The translations under genes and the position numbers were made by a program. The notes under the pieces were generated by a model, which ran no database searches, was not told the origin of the DNA, and saw only the letters and a list, made by a program, of their open reading frames with translations. 64,000 nt of DNA from Hahella sp018986435 (GTDB lineage Bacteria; Pseudomonadota; Gammaproteobacteria; Pseudomonadales; Oleiphilaceae): the NCBI RefSeq assembly GCF_050749805.1, contig NZ_CP192738.1, forward strand, positions 186,001 to 250,000, written 5' to 3'. The first letter of the stretch is position 1, and every line of letters starts with the position of its first letter. Below are positions 23,683 to 32,081 of this stretch, piece by piece.

Positions 23683-24420
23683 ATGCGCAGAGCTGATCGT
23701 CTTTTCCAAATCGTGACCATTCTGCGCAGCCGGCGTGGGGCCACCACCGCCAGGATTATCGCGGAGCAGTTAGAAGTGTCGGAGCGCACTGTCTATCGCG
23801 ATATCCAGGCGCTGATGGTGTCCGGCGTGCCCATCGAGAGCGAAGCCGGCGTGGGATATCGGTTGATGAGGGGCTTCACCTTGCCGCCGCTCAACTTTCA
23901 AGAAGATGAACTGGAAGCGCTGTTGCTGGGCATGCGTATGGTGCAGGCCTGGAGCGACCGCGCCATGGGCCGCGCCGCCACTCACGCCTTGCAGAAGATT
24001 CTGGCGGAGCTTCCCTCGCACCTGAAACGCATGGGCGAGCAGACCCAGATATATTCTCCGCAATTTTTTGTCGACGCCAAAACCGCCCAGTTTGGCGAGG
24101 AGCTGCGCGCTGCAATCAGACAAAAAACCTTGATCTGGGTGCGCTACAAACGGGTCGATGGGGTTGAAAGCGAACGCTGGCTGGAGCCGTTAGGCATGTT
24201 TTTCTGGGGACGCACCTGGACCCTGGTCGCCTGGTGTCGTCTCAGGAAGGAATATCGCGAGTTTCGGCTGGACCGTCTGCTGGAGCTCAGGGCCGCGCAA
24301 GAGACTTTCGAGACCCAAAAAGACAAATGTTTAGATCACTACCTGGATCGTGTAACCTCGCTGTATAACGAATACTTTCAGGAACATTCCAGAACAGACC
24401 AGCCCAATCCCAATGAGTGA
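23683..24420 (+). CDS. WYL-domain transcriptional regulator (YafY type)
   Basis: A 245-residue regulator: DeoR-type helix-turn-helix at residues ~1-60 (RLFQIVTILRSRRGATTARI then LEVSERTVYRDIQALMVSGV) and a WYL domain at ~140-220 (IWVRYKRVDGVESERWLEPL, then FFWGRTWTLVAWCRLRKEYR where the family's W-Y-L motif is changed to W-T-L). WYL domains bind nucleic acid or small ligands and include regulators of DNA damage and phage defence. It overlaps the next gene by eight bases, so the two are translationally coupled. Confidence 0.9.
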   Translation: MRRADRLFQIVTILRSRRGATTARIIAEQLEVSERTVYRDIQALMVSGVPIESEAGVGYRLMRGFTLPPLNFQEDELEALLLGMRMVQAWSDRAMGRAATHALQKILAELPSHLKRMGEQTQIYSPQFFVDAKTAQFGEELRAAIRQKTLIWVRYKRVDGVESERWLEPLGMFFWGRTWTLVAWCRLRKEYREFRLDRLLELRAAQETFETQKDKCLDHYLDRVTSLYNEYFQEHSRTDQPNPNE

Positions 24421-24829
24421 CGCCCCTTCCTCAGGCGTAATCGGCGATTTTCCCGGCAAACGCTGGTTGAAGATAGCGCTGCGTACGCTGCATATTCTCA
24501 GCGTCGCCGGCGTGTGCGGCGGCATCTGGTTCGGCCACGGGCAGGAAGAATGGCGCGGCTTCTGGATGTTCGCCCTGGCCAGCGGCCTAGCGATGCTGCT
24601 CCTCGATTTGCTCTCCAACTGGTTATGGCTGGTGCAGGTTCGCGGCGCGGTGATTCTCTCCAAGTTCGTTCTGTTCTCTATGCTGGGCGTGTATCCCTCT
24701 GCAGATCGCTGGCTGCTGACCGCGATCATCGTGGCTTCCGTGGTAATTTCCCATGCCCCGGGTTCAATTAGATACTATTCTTTATTACATCGGCGCGTGA
24801 TGCGTTCACTCTCGGATATGAAAGGATGA
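24413..24829 (+). CDS. Small membrane protein, unknown
   Basis: A 138-residue protein with four hydrophobic segments (residues ~26-44, ~50-70, ~80-98 and ~103-118). No family recognised with certainty. It overlaps the WYL regulator gene by eight bases and is followed by the methyltransferase gene after three bases, so all three are probably one operon. The N-terminal PGKRWLKIALRTLHIL and the C-terminal basic tail suggest a cytoplasmic N-terminus and C-terminus; this is inferred. Confidence 0.75.
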   Translation: MSDAPSSGVIGDFPGKRWLKIALRTLHILSVAGVCGGIWFGHGQEEWRGFWMFALASGLAMLLLDLLSNWLWLVQVRGAVILSKFVLFSMLGVYPSADRWLLTAIIVASVVISHAPGSIRYYSLLHRRVMRSLSDMKG

Positions 24830-24832
24830 CAG

Positions 24833-25402
24833 ATGTATTGTCATGATGAAGAACCGTCGCCTTTACTGGTCAGTTGGCAAGATGCGTTTCGTGATGCGCC
24901 GGTAGCGCCGGTGCTTGATCTTGCCTGTGGACATGGCCGTAATGGGTTGTGGCTGGCGCGCCGGGGGCGGGACGTGGTCTTCGCCGACCGGGACGCCGAA
25001 GCCCTTGACGGCATCGCCGAGGTGTTGTCGCAGGAAGGGCTGCCGGGACGTATCTGGTGCATCGACCTGGAGACGCGCCTGCCGGACCTGGACGACGATA
25101 GTTTTTCCGCGATTCTGGTGTTCCGCTACCTGCATCGTCCGCTATTTCCCCTGTTGAGACGCGCCCTGGCCCCTGGCGGCTATCTCTTCTATGAAACTTT
25201 CACATGGGAGCAGCCGCAGTACGGCCGTCCCTCTAATCCTGACTTTCTATTGCAGCCCGGCGAATTGCGACGGGAGTTCGGCGCCTGGGATGAAGTGCAT
25301 TATTTCGAGGGGGTAGACCCTGAGAAACCCCGGGCGATTTCTCAATGGGTCGGGCAAAAGCCCCGCCTCGCCATAGCGGAACTACCGCCATTGCCAGCTT
25401 GA
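24833..25402 (+). CDS. SAM-dependent methyltransferase (TehB-like)
   Basis: A 189-residue class I methyltransferase. Motif I is VLDLACGHGRNGLWLARRG (residues ~27-45), motif II acid is in VVFADRDAEAL, and motif IV/post-I is FSAILVFRYLHRPLFPLL followed by LAPGGYLFYETF. It resembles TehB/UbiE-like small methyltransferases, but the substrate is unknown. It follows the four-helix membrane protein by three bases. Its last 21 bases overlap the convergent LruC gene end. Confidence 0.88.
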   Translation: MYCHDEEPSPLLVSWQDAFRDAPVAPVLDLACGHGRNGLWLARRGRDVVFADRDAEALDGIAEVLSQEGLPGRIWCIDLETRLPDLDDDSFSAILVFRYLHRPLFPLLRRALAPGGYLFYETFTWEQPQYGRPSNPDFLLQPGELRREFGAWDEVHYFEGVDPEKPRAISQWVGQKPRLAIAELPPLPA

Positions 25403-26827
25403 GCGCGGAATCGTCATTACCTGAGCGGAATTCTTGTTGGCGTGCCAATTCAGAGCGGCGGCGCCATCGGACTCGATATAGTCAATCAGATCCGTATAGG
25501 CCAGTCCCATGTCGGTGCGCTCCGTTGGGGGCGACCAAGTGTCCGGTAGGATCAGGCCGAAGGGGTAGCCCTGATCGTTCACGAAATCCATGCCGGCGTA
25601 GACGGTCTGGAAGTTAGGGCGCACATAAAGATAGGGGCGGAATGCGTCAGGAGAGAATGCCTCCATGGGCGTATCCAGTGCAATCGTAAAGGTGAAGCCT
25701 GGCCCTTGAATGACGGGGTGCGCCGGTTCGGTGTTGATAAATTGCGCGCCAGCGACCGGGCTCCATAAACTTTTTATTGCCGTGAACAACGGCAAGTCAG
25801 TCTGGCCGGACACCGTCGTTGCAAGGCTCTCTTCCTCTATGGCTAAGCCGGTCTCAGGAGATAGCACCTGTGTCGTGGCGCCGCCGCTGATAGCCCCTAA
25901 ATTGAAAGACAGCCCCCAATCCAGGTCATACTCCGCGCCTTTGGCGATCAGAAAACCTTCGCCAAATATCTGCACCGCTTTACCGTATTTGTTGAAACCG
26001 GCATTGACGCGATAAGCGACCACCAAATCATTGAAGTCATAGTCGCCCCGTTCCGGATAACAATCCTCAAAGGCAACGATGTAGTACTGGTTGGCGCTGG
26101 GAAAGTACTGCGCGCTCGCCATCGTCAGGTCAGAATCGCCGGGCCTGATCACCAATGGCGCCTCCAGCCACCCGGCCTGCAATTGATCCAAAAACGCAGC
26201 GTCTTCGGCGGAGATGATGGCGATGTCTTCATAGCCATTGGAGTAGTCGTAGAATGCCTCCGGGTCGCCCAGTTGCACTTGCGTATCCATGAATTGGATA
26301 TTGAGTGTGATCGTGGCTGCTCCGGTCAGATCAATATCGACCGGGACATAGACGGTGGCGTCGAAGTCCGAACCATAGATATCGCTGTCCGAATTGGGGG
26401 TAATGCGGCTGGAGCCGGTGTCGCCAATCAGGGTGTAGCGCAACTGGCGCTGTTGCTCGCCTTTGGGCGCCAGCATGCTTTGGCTTTGGCTCCAGAAGTC
26501 AGTGAAGACATAGGTGACGCCTGCAGACTCCACGATCAACTCCAGATTTTCGATGGCGACGCCCTGTGAGGACGCTTTTTCCGTGCCGTTAGCGGCTTCA
26601 TTGACATCGATGGCGAAGACCAGGCGGCCGCCATTGTCCAGGCGGAACGCCTCCAGCTCGGCGCCTGTCAGATCTGGCTGGCTGCCGGCGATGTCCATGA
26701 CATTAATATTGCCTATTCCTCGTGACTCAATCACATCATTCAGGCGTTTGGAGACGGTGGCTGCTGAGACCGACGCGTGGATCGCCAACAGCGACAGGCA
26801 TAAAACAAGGCGGTTGTAACCTCTCAT
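25382..26827 (-). CDS. LruC-domain exported protein
   Basis: A 481-residue secreted protein with a Sec signal (residues 1-22, cleavage near VSAA-TV). The C-terminal half carries the LruC domain, recognised by the acidic core FEDCYPERGDYDFNDLVVAY (about residues 270-289), which in relatives looks like a calcium-type loop, and by repeats of FAIDVN and VYAGMDFVNDQGYPFG. LruC proteins are surface or exported proteins of unknown function. The start ATG overlaps the stop of the upstream lipoprotein gene (ATGA), implying that the two work together. Its 3' end overlaps the convergent methyltransferase. Confidence 0.85.
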   Translation of the reverse strand: MRGYNRLVLCLSLLAIHASVSAATVSKRLNDVIESRGIGNINVMDIAGSQPDLTGAELEAFRLDNGGRLVFAIDVNEAANGTEKASSQGVAIENLELIVESAGVTYVFTDFWSQSQSMLAPKGEQQRQLRYTLIGDTGSSRITPNSDSDIYGSDFDATVYVPVDIDLTGAATITLNIQFMDTQVQLGDPEAFYDYSNGYEDIAIISAEDAAFLDQLQAGWLEAPLVIRPGDSDLTMASAQYFPSANQYYIVAFEDCYPERGDYDFNDLVVAYRVNAGFNKYGKAVQIFGEGFLIAKGAEYDLDWGLSFNLGAISGGATTQVLSPETGLAIEEESLATTVSGQTDLPLFTAIKSLWSPVAGAQFINTEPAHPVIQGPGFTFTIALDTPMEAFSPDAFRPYLYVRPNFQTVYAGMDFVNDQGYPFGLILPDTWSPPTERTDMGLAYTDLIDYIESDGAAALNWHANKNSAQVMTIPRSSWQWR

Positions 26828-27264
26828 AGCGTAATATCTCCTGTCACAGTGGCAACGGCTCCGCTGACGCCAAAGAGGTCGTAATGAAGCTGACTTTGGC
26901 CTTGTAGCAGACTGACTTCCAAGCGGTATTCGTAGAGCAGCCCGTTCTGGACCGGGATAATTTCTCCCAGAAAAAGCGGCGCGTTGGGATTATCGTAGAG
27001 TTTCAGAAACAGGCGGGACTCGACGAGCAGCGAGTCGGGAATGGTGACGACCGCCAGTTTGTTAACGTAGGCGTCCAGTGAAGTCCCGCTGTCGTTGATA
27101 ATGGCTGAGAGGGTAGAGGTTGCGCTGGAATCTGTCGTCTGCGGGGCAGGGGCGCTGTCGGTCGTAGACGAACCGCTGGCGCCGCCGCCACCGCCGCATC
27201 CCTGCATAAACAAGGATGAGATCGTCAGCGTTAAAGTAAGCGCTGTAAGTCGGGCATGAGTCAT
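26824..27264 (-). CDS. Lipoprotein coupled to the LruC protein
   Basis: A 146-residue lipoprotein: signal residues 1-19, lipobox LFMQGC, then a Gly-rich and Ser/Thr-rich linker (GGGGGASGSS and STTDSAPAPQTTDSSATS) before a ~90-residue folded part. No domain recognised. The ATG at 27264 has GGAG eight bases upstream, so the longer frame to 27303 is not needed. Its TGA overlaps the ATG of the LruC gene. The flexible linker after a lipid anchor suggests it holds the folded part away from the membrane, possibly as partner of the LruC protein. Confidence 0.8.
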   Translation of the reverse strand: MTHARLTALTLTLTISSLFMQGCGGGGGASGSSTTDSAPAPQTTDSSATSTLSAIINDSGTSLDAYVNKLAVVTIPDSLLVESRLFLKLYDNPNAPLFLGEIIPVQNGLLYEYRLEVSLLQGQSQLHYDLFGVSGAVATVTGDITL

Positions 27265-27410
27265 AAAGGGTTGCTCCATTAAAGCTTTACCAATAATGGG
27301 CAAGACTCAGGCCACTAATAAGCCTCTTCTAAAACAGATACTTATGATGTCGCGCCAGACGCGTCGCGCATTGCGCTAAGCACTTTGAAAAGCATATGTG
27401 CAAGCTGCAA

Positions 27411-28832
27411 TCAGACGCTGCGCAACAATACGGAGCCGTCCACCCGGCTCCAGAATCCGGCTTTATCCGGGTGCGCGCGACGCAGCTCCGCCAGAAACGC
27501 GCCGTGGTCAGGCGCAGTTTTATAGTCAGGCGCCGCGACGTCCAGCTCCGCCAGCTCTTTCATGTAATCGGCGGCGTAAGCGTAAGCCTTGGCGTAACTG
27601 CGATTGAGAATATCCTCCAGCAGGGCGCGATAACAAAGAATGGCCCCTAAACCAATGCGATGCTCTTTGAATCGCTCCGCCAACGCCAGCAGGTCGCCAT
27701 GATAGTACTGCTGTAGCGCTGCGCCTTGTTGCTGCAACAACGCCAGCGCCCTTTGCGGCTGTTGCAGCTCCAGCAGCAAGCTGGCCGCCAAGGCGCCGTC
27801 GCCGGCTTGCTCCGCGCTTTGGATGGCGTCGTCGATGATGTCTTCGCGCTCCTCGCGCGGAGCCAGTTGCAGCAGCGCCTGCAGGTGCTCCGGCGTGGGC
27901 TCCAGATTGAACAGGCGTTGCAAAGCCTCGCGTTTGCTGGCGCGATCGCCGAGCTGTTCATAAGCCAGCAGGCGCATTTTCAGCAGATCTGGATTCTCTG
28001 CTTCGGGCGCATCCAGACAGGCCAACGCTTTGTCCGGCTCGGACGCTTTCAGATAATTTTCCGCCAGTTCGATCTTCAAAAAATCGCTCAGTTCGGGATA
28101 GGCCAGCTTTACCGCCTGGGCGTACAGATCCGGGTCGTTCATCGCCTGGGCTGTTCCCTGTAATCCGGCCAAGGCTTCGCGAAAGTAATCGTCCTGGGGC
28201 GCCAGTCCTTTTTTCACCGCCTGACGTAGCTGACGTTCATAACGCCAGGCCAACTGACTCAATTCGCTGTCCGTAAAACAGGCTTTATCTGAGGCCAATA
28301 AGCCAAGCAGGAGATTACAGGCGTCCTTATTGCGCCATTCGGCGAAACGGCTTAACCAATAGCCTTCGGGAAAGCGCTGACGCCGCCGCGCTGACGCAAT
28401 GGCTCTGGCCATCATGGCGACCGCCTCTCGATAAACATCGCTGATGGCTCCGGCGGAGTCGTCGCTGCGCACGAAGACTTTTTCGTGAGTGGTGATGAAC
28501 TCCGCCAATATGTCGCAGGCCTGTAACGGATATTCCTCCATCAGGCTCGCATCGATATCCTGCAACAATTGCTGTAACTGCGCCGCATAACCAAAGGTTT
28601 CGCCATAGCGGATAAACTGCCGACTTTGCCCAATCGCCTGGATACGCTCGCTCAGGTTGGCGGACAAGGCGGCGGGAGAACGCCGGAGCAGGAACAAATC
28701 AATAAAGGCGTCCACCTCTTCATGTCTGCCGTGCAACTCCAGCAATAATTGAGTCAGCTCGCTTTTGCTCAGCTTTTTGAGGCGGCGCTGAAGATCGCGG
28801 GAGTTATTAAGATCCTGGGAGTCGGAAGACAT
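27411..28832 (-). CDS. Helical-repeat protein, DUF6880-like
   Basis: A 473-residue cytoplasmic protein, almost wholly alpha-helical, with TPR/HEAT-like repeats between residues ~200 and 440 (e.g. LKASEPDKALACLDAPEAEN, LEPTPEHLQALLQLAPREER and LLELQQPQRALALLQQQG). The N-terminal ~40 residues (RDLQRRLKKLSKSELTQLLL) resemble the DUF6880 lead-in. Function unknown. ATG at 28832. The gene stands alone between the lipoprotein operon and the divergent DUF924 gene. The DUF6880 assignment is by overall appearance and is moderate. Confidence 0.75.
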   Translation of the reverse strand: MSSDSQDLNNSRDLQRRLKKLSKSELTQLLLELHGRHEEVDAFIDLFLLRRSPAALSANLSERIQAIGQSRQFIRYGETFGYAAQLQQLLQDIDASLMEEYPLQACDILAEFITTHEKVFVRSDDSAGAISDVYREAVAMMARAIASARRRQRFPEGYWLSRFAEWRNKDACNLLLGLLASDKACFTDSELSQLAWRYERQLRQAVKKGLAPQDDYFREALAGLQGTAQAMNDPDLYAQAVKLAYPELSDFLKIELAENYLKASEPDKALACLDAPEAENPDLLKMRLLAYEQLGDRASKREALQRLFNLEPTPEHLQALLQLAPREEREDIIDDAIQSAEQAGDGALAASLLLELQQPQRALALLQQQGAALQQYYHGDLLALAERFKEHRIGLGAILCYRALLEDILNRSYAKAYAYAADYMKELAELDVAAPDYKTAPDHGAFLAELRRAHPDKAGFWSRVDGSVLLRSV

Positions 28833-28949
28833 GAGACACCTTTGCTTGCAGGACCCCTGACGAGTTACGTCACAGGCGTCCGATTAGTGGCGATGACGGT
28901 CAGCGTGTAAACTGCCTTATGTTATTAATTTTAGACAAAGTGCAGAGGG

Positions 28950-29531
28950 ATGGACATGACGAAAGAGTCAGGTTTGCAAAATGCGCCGTCGCTGACCGCC
29001 GATGAGGTGCTGCGATTCTGGTTTGAAGAATTGAGCCCCGCGGACTGGTTTCGCAAAAGCGACGCGCTGGATCGACGCATCGCCGAACGCTTCAGCGCTT
29101 TACTTACCGCAGCGAGATCAGGTGAGCTGGCGCACTGGCGCGACGAGCCTCGCGGTCGTCTGGCGGAGGTGATCGTACTGGACCAGTTTTCCCGCAATAT
29201 CTATCGCGATCAGGCTGAATCCTTCGCGGCGGACAATATGGCGCTGGCGTTGGCTCAGGAAGCCGTGCGGGCGGGAGCGGACGGGGAACTGCGGCAAGAA
29301 GAGAAGAGTTTTCTGTACATGCCCTACATGCATAGCGAGTCCGCTGTGGTCCATGAACAGGCTGTGCGCTTGTTCAGTCAGCCCGGACTGGAGAACAACC
29401 TGGATTTTGAGTACAAGCACTTGGCGATTATCAAACGTTTTGGGCGTTATCCCCATCGCAACGGGATTTTGGGGCGTGAATCCACGCCGGAAGAGCTGGC
29501 GTTTTTAAAGGAGCCTGGGTCAGGCTTCTAA
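28950..29531 (+). CDS. DUF924 family protein
   Basis: A 193-residue protein of the DUF924 family, an all-helical TPR-like fold. Diagnostic segments are EVLRFWFEELSPADWFRKSD, VIVLDQFSRNIYRDQAESFA, KSFLYMPYMHSESAVVHEQA and the C-terminal FGRYPHRNGILGRESTPEE. Biochemical role unknown. ATG at 28950; length is typical. It is convergent with the GH13 pseudo-enzyme gene, 18 nt away. Confidence 0.93.
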   Translation: MDMTKESGLQNAPSLTADEVLRFWFEELSPADWFRKSDALDRRIAERFSALLTAARSGELAHWRDEPRGRLAEVIVLDQFSRNIYRDQAESFAADNMALALAQEAVRAGADGELRQEEKSFLYMPYMHSESAVVHEQAVRLFSQPGLENNLDFEYKHLAIIKRFGRYPHRNGILGRESTPEELAFLKEPGSGF

Positions 29532-29549
29532 GCCGCCTGCGCCGTTTGC

Positions 29550-31232
29550 TCAGGGCAAACGGCCAAAGAACGCTTCGTAGGGCGGTAGATAAATCCGATT
29601 GTCCCGTAGCTCGCCGGCGAAGCCATGACCGTTTAGAACTTCTGGAGGTTGCGGCAGGTTAAGCTCAATCTCCGCCGGTTCATAGGATACATTGAAGGCG
29701 GCCAGCAACCGCCCTCCTTTATGTTTGCGCAGCAACAGCAATACCGACGCGTCTGCGTGAATGATCGACATGGAGCCCAAAAGAATCTCCGGCTGCTCTT
29801 CTCGCCACTGAATGAATCGCTGAACCCGACGCAAGACGGATTCAGGGTCTTTTTGCTGCAGATTAATGGCGTGGGACAAGTGCCGCGGATCGATGGGCAG
29901 CCAGGGCTTATGGGTGGAGAAACCCGCGTGGGGCAGGTTGTCGTCCCAGGGCAACGGCGTACGACAACCGTCGCGTCCCATGTACTGCGGCCAGGACAGC
30001 TTGCCGTAAGGGTCGCACAGGTTATCGAAAGGAATGTAGGCTTCCTCCAGACCCAGTTCATCCCCTTGAAACAGGACCGGCGTTCCCCTCAGGGACAGAT
30101 GCAGAGCCAGCACAATGGCGGCCAGACGGGGCGCGTCATGGTCGCCTTCCCAGCGTGACACCAGCCGGGCGACGTCATGGTTGTTCAGCATCCAATAGGG
30201 CCAGACCTGATCGCAGTTCTCCTCGAAGGTTCGCACGACGTCCACCAGACCGGGCAGGTTGCAGACGCTGGGCAGAGCCTCGTAAATATTCGCCATCTGC
30301 AAGCCTTCCTGCGAGCCGCTGTAAATGTTCAGCATTTCAAAGGTGGCGCTGCTGGTGACGCTGCCCAGCAAAGCGGCTTCATAACGATCACACAGGCGGC
30401 GGATGCGGGCCAGCGTCGGCAGGGTTTCGGGGCGGTTCTGGTTATAGATCTGCAATTGATATTCGAACGGGTTGATCAGCGCTTCTTCAGGAATCGCCGC
30501 CATATTGCGCCGCGCCGGGTTATTGCGCAGCTTTTTATCATGGGTATACAGGTTCGGGCAGTCCAGACGGAAACCGGCGACGCCGCGCTCCAGCCAGAAT
30601 TGCAGAATATTGAGCACTTCGGCGATGACTTCGCTGTTATGGAAGTTGAGGTCCGCCTGCCGGCTGGTGGCGTTATGCAGGTAGTACTGTCCGCGCGTGG
30701 AGCTCCATGACCAGGCGGGGTGACCAAAGGTCGTCTGCCAGTTGTTGGGAACCGTACCGTCCGCCTGGGCGTCCGCCCATACATACCAGTCCGCTTTCGG
30801 ATTATTGCGATCCTGTTTGCTTTCCAGGAACCAGGGATGCTGCACGGAAGTATGGCTGATGACGATGTCGAGCAACACGCGCAGACCGCGTTTATTCGCT
30901 TCGCGGATCAGCGCATCGAAATCGTCTAGATCGCCGAAAGCGGGATCAAGGCTGTAGTAGTCGCTGACATCAAAGCCGAAGTCGCTCATGGGCGAGGTAA
31001 ACACTGGCGTCAGCGCGATGGCGGCGACGCCCAGTTCGACGAAATAGTCCAGTTTTGCGGTCAGGCCTTTGATATCGCCGACGCCATCATTATTGGCGTC
31101 GAAAAAGCTGCGCACATTGACCTGATAAATAACGCCGTATTTCCACCAGTCATCCTGTGTGTCTGCAGGTCGTTGCGTCTGTGGCCGCTGATTGTTCCGC
31201 TTTCCCTGGAGTTGCGGATCGGATGATTTCAT
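29550..31232 (-). CDS. GH13 alpha-glucosidase homologue lacking the acid/base Glu
   Basis: A 560-residue GH13 family protein closely related to the glucosidase encoded at 35241. Region I (LDIVISHTSVQH), the nucleophile Asp in GVAGFRLDCPN and the transition-state Asp in MLNNHDVARL are kept. The acid/base Glu is missing: YEAALLGSVTSS aligns with YEGITTVGEIGAD of the other copy, so Glu is Ser (codon AGC at 30362-30360). The reading frame is intact over the full length. It has a ~30-residue polar N-terminal extension without a signal peptide. A catalytically dead, possibly sugar-sensing or scaffold role is inferred. It diverges from the alpha-glucoside transport operon. Confidence 0.9.
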   Translation of the reverse strand: MKSSDPQLQGKRNNQRPQTQRPADTQDDWWKYGVIYQVNVRSFFDANNDGVGDIKGLTAKLDYFVELGVAAIALTPVFTSPMSDFGFDVSDYYSLDPAFGDLDDFDALIREANKRGLRVLLDIVISHTSVQHPWFLESKQDRNNPKADWYVWADAQADGTVPNNWQTTFGHPAWSWSSTRGQYYLHNATSRQADLNFHNSEVIAEVLNILQFWLERGVAGFRLDCPNLYTHDKKLRNNPARRNMAAIPEEALINPFEYQLQIYNQNRPETLPTLARIRRLCDRYEAALLGSVTSSATFEMLNIYSGSQEGLQMANIYEALPSVCNLPGLVDVVRTFEENCDQVWPYWMLNNHDVARLVSRWEGDHDAPRLAAIVLALHLSLRGTPVLFQGDELGLEEAYIPFDNLCDPYGKLSWPQYMGRDGCRTPLPWDDNLPHAGFSTHKPWLPIDPRHLSHAINLQQKDPESVLRRVQRFIQWREEQPEILLGSMSIIHADASVLLLLRKHKGGRLLAAFNVSYEPAEIELNLPQPPEVLNGHGFAGELRDNRIYLPPYEAFFGRLP

Positions 31233-31560
31233 AAAGCGCTCGCGTTGCCGGATTCCTGGCGCCGAATCTTGCTGTTCGGATTATATGTCTGACGCCCGTA
31301 GCGCCCAGTGTACGTGCGCGACAGAGGCTTGTCCACGTAACCCGGAGTCGTGGAAATTTGGGCTATGTAAAAGTCGGCGCTTGTGTTGCAGAAAACTTTT
31401 TGTTAACTTCGATCCTCACAGGTGTTGATATACGCCTGCCGCCCACACAGGCAAAGTCGAGTACGACATTATCTACAAATCTATGAGTGTTATAGGTTTA
31501 GTGACTCATGAGACAAGATGTGAGTGGGCCGCGTCATTGCCGTTGTAGCGAGACATTGCT
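31233..31560. other. Intergenic region between the GH13 paralogue and a small ORF
   Basis: No gene is recognised in these 328 nt. There are only short inverted repeats, e.g. ATGAGT...ACTCAT near 31480-31510 and GCCTG...CAGGC near 31436-31453. Promoters for the divergent genes must be here but no clear match was found. Confidence 0.4.
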
Positions 31561-31968
31561 ATGAATCATGCGACCTGCAGACACGTATCAGAAACCACGC
31601 TGAAGAATTTCAAGCGTGACGCCAAGAAAATCAAACGCAGCCAAGGAATCTCCCACGCCCAGGCGTTGGATCTTGTTGCTGTGGAACATGGATTCCGTTC
31701 CTGGTTTGATGTTCTAAACCGCGCCAAAGATCTCTCCTCAGCGCGTCAGCAGCCGCAGAAACTTCAAACAACGAATCGCGCCAGCGTAGTCGTAAATCCT
31801 TTCGGAAAGCACATTTCCCTGTTCGCAGAATCTTTCGCTCATGCGGTGCCATACAGTTGGCGCATCGCACGACGCAGTATTGGCTCCGGCGTCGCCGGCC
31901 ATGAGGGGCGTCGCGAGGGTTCAATCCATTCCGTAGTCGTATCTCCCAGCGCCTGGTCTTTGATCTGA
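31561..31968 (+). CDS. Small protein with glyoxalase-related N-terminal motif
   Basis: A 135-residue frame. Residues ~12-55 (TLKNFKRDAKKIKRSQGISH then AQALDLVAVEHGFRSWFDVL) match the N-terminal helical module seen in some glyoxalase-superfamily proteins and other small proteins. The last ~75 residues resemble nothing I know; they may be a novel tail or the result of a frameshift. ATG at 31561 follows GAGAC, a weak ribosome binding site. It stands between the GH13 paralogue and the alpha-glucoside operon and shows no link to sugar use. Confidence 0.55.
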   Translation: MNHATCRHVSETTLKNFKRDAKKIKRSQGISHAQALDLVAVEHGFRSWFDVLNRAKDLSSARQQPQKLQTTNRASVVVNPFGKHISLFAESFAHAVPYSWRIARRSIGSGVAGHEGRREGSIHSVVVSPSAWSLI

Positions 31969-32081
31969 CGAGGGTTTGATGCCGGCGGCGTCCTCACGGT
32001 CGCTCCGCATACGGTGTATCTTTATTTTCATTCTCGCAATCCACGTAATGTGCTCCATATAACAATAACTCGGAGGAATCC

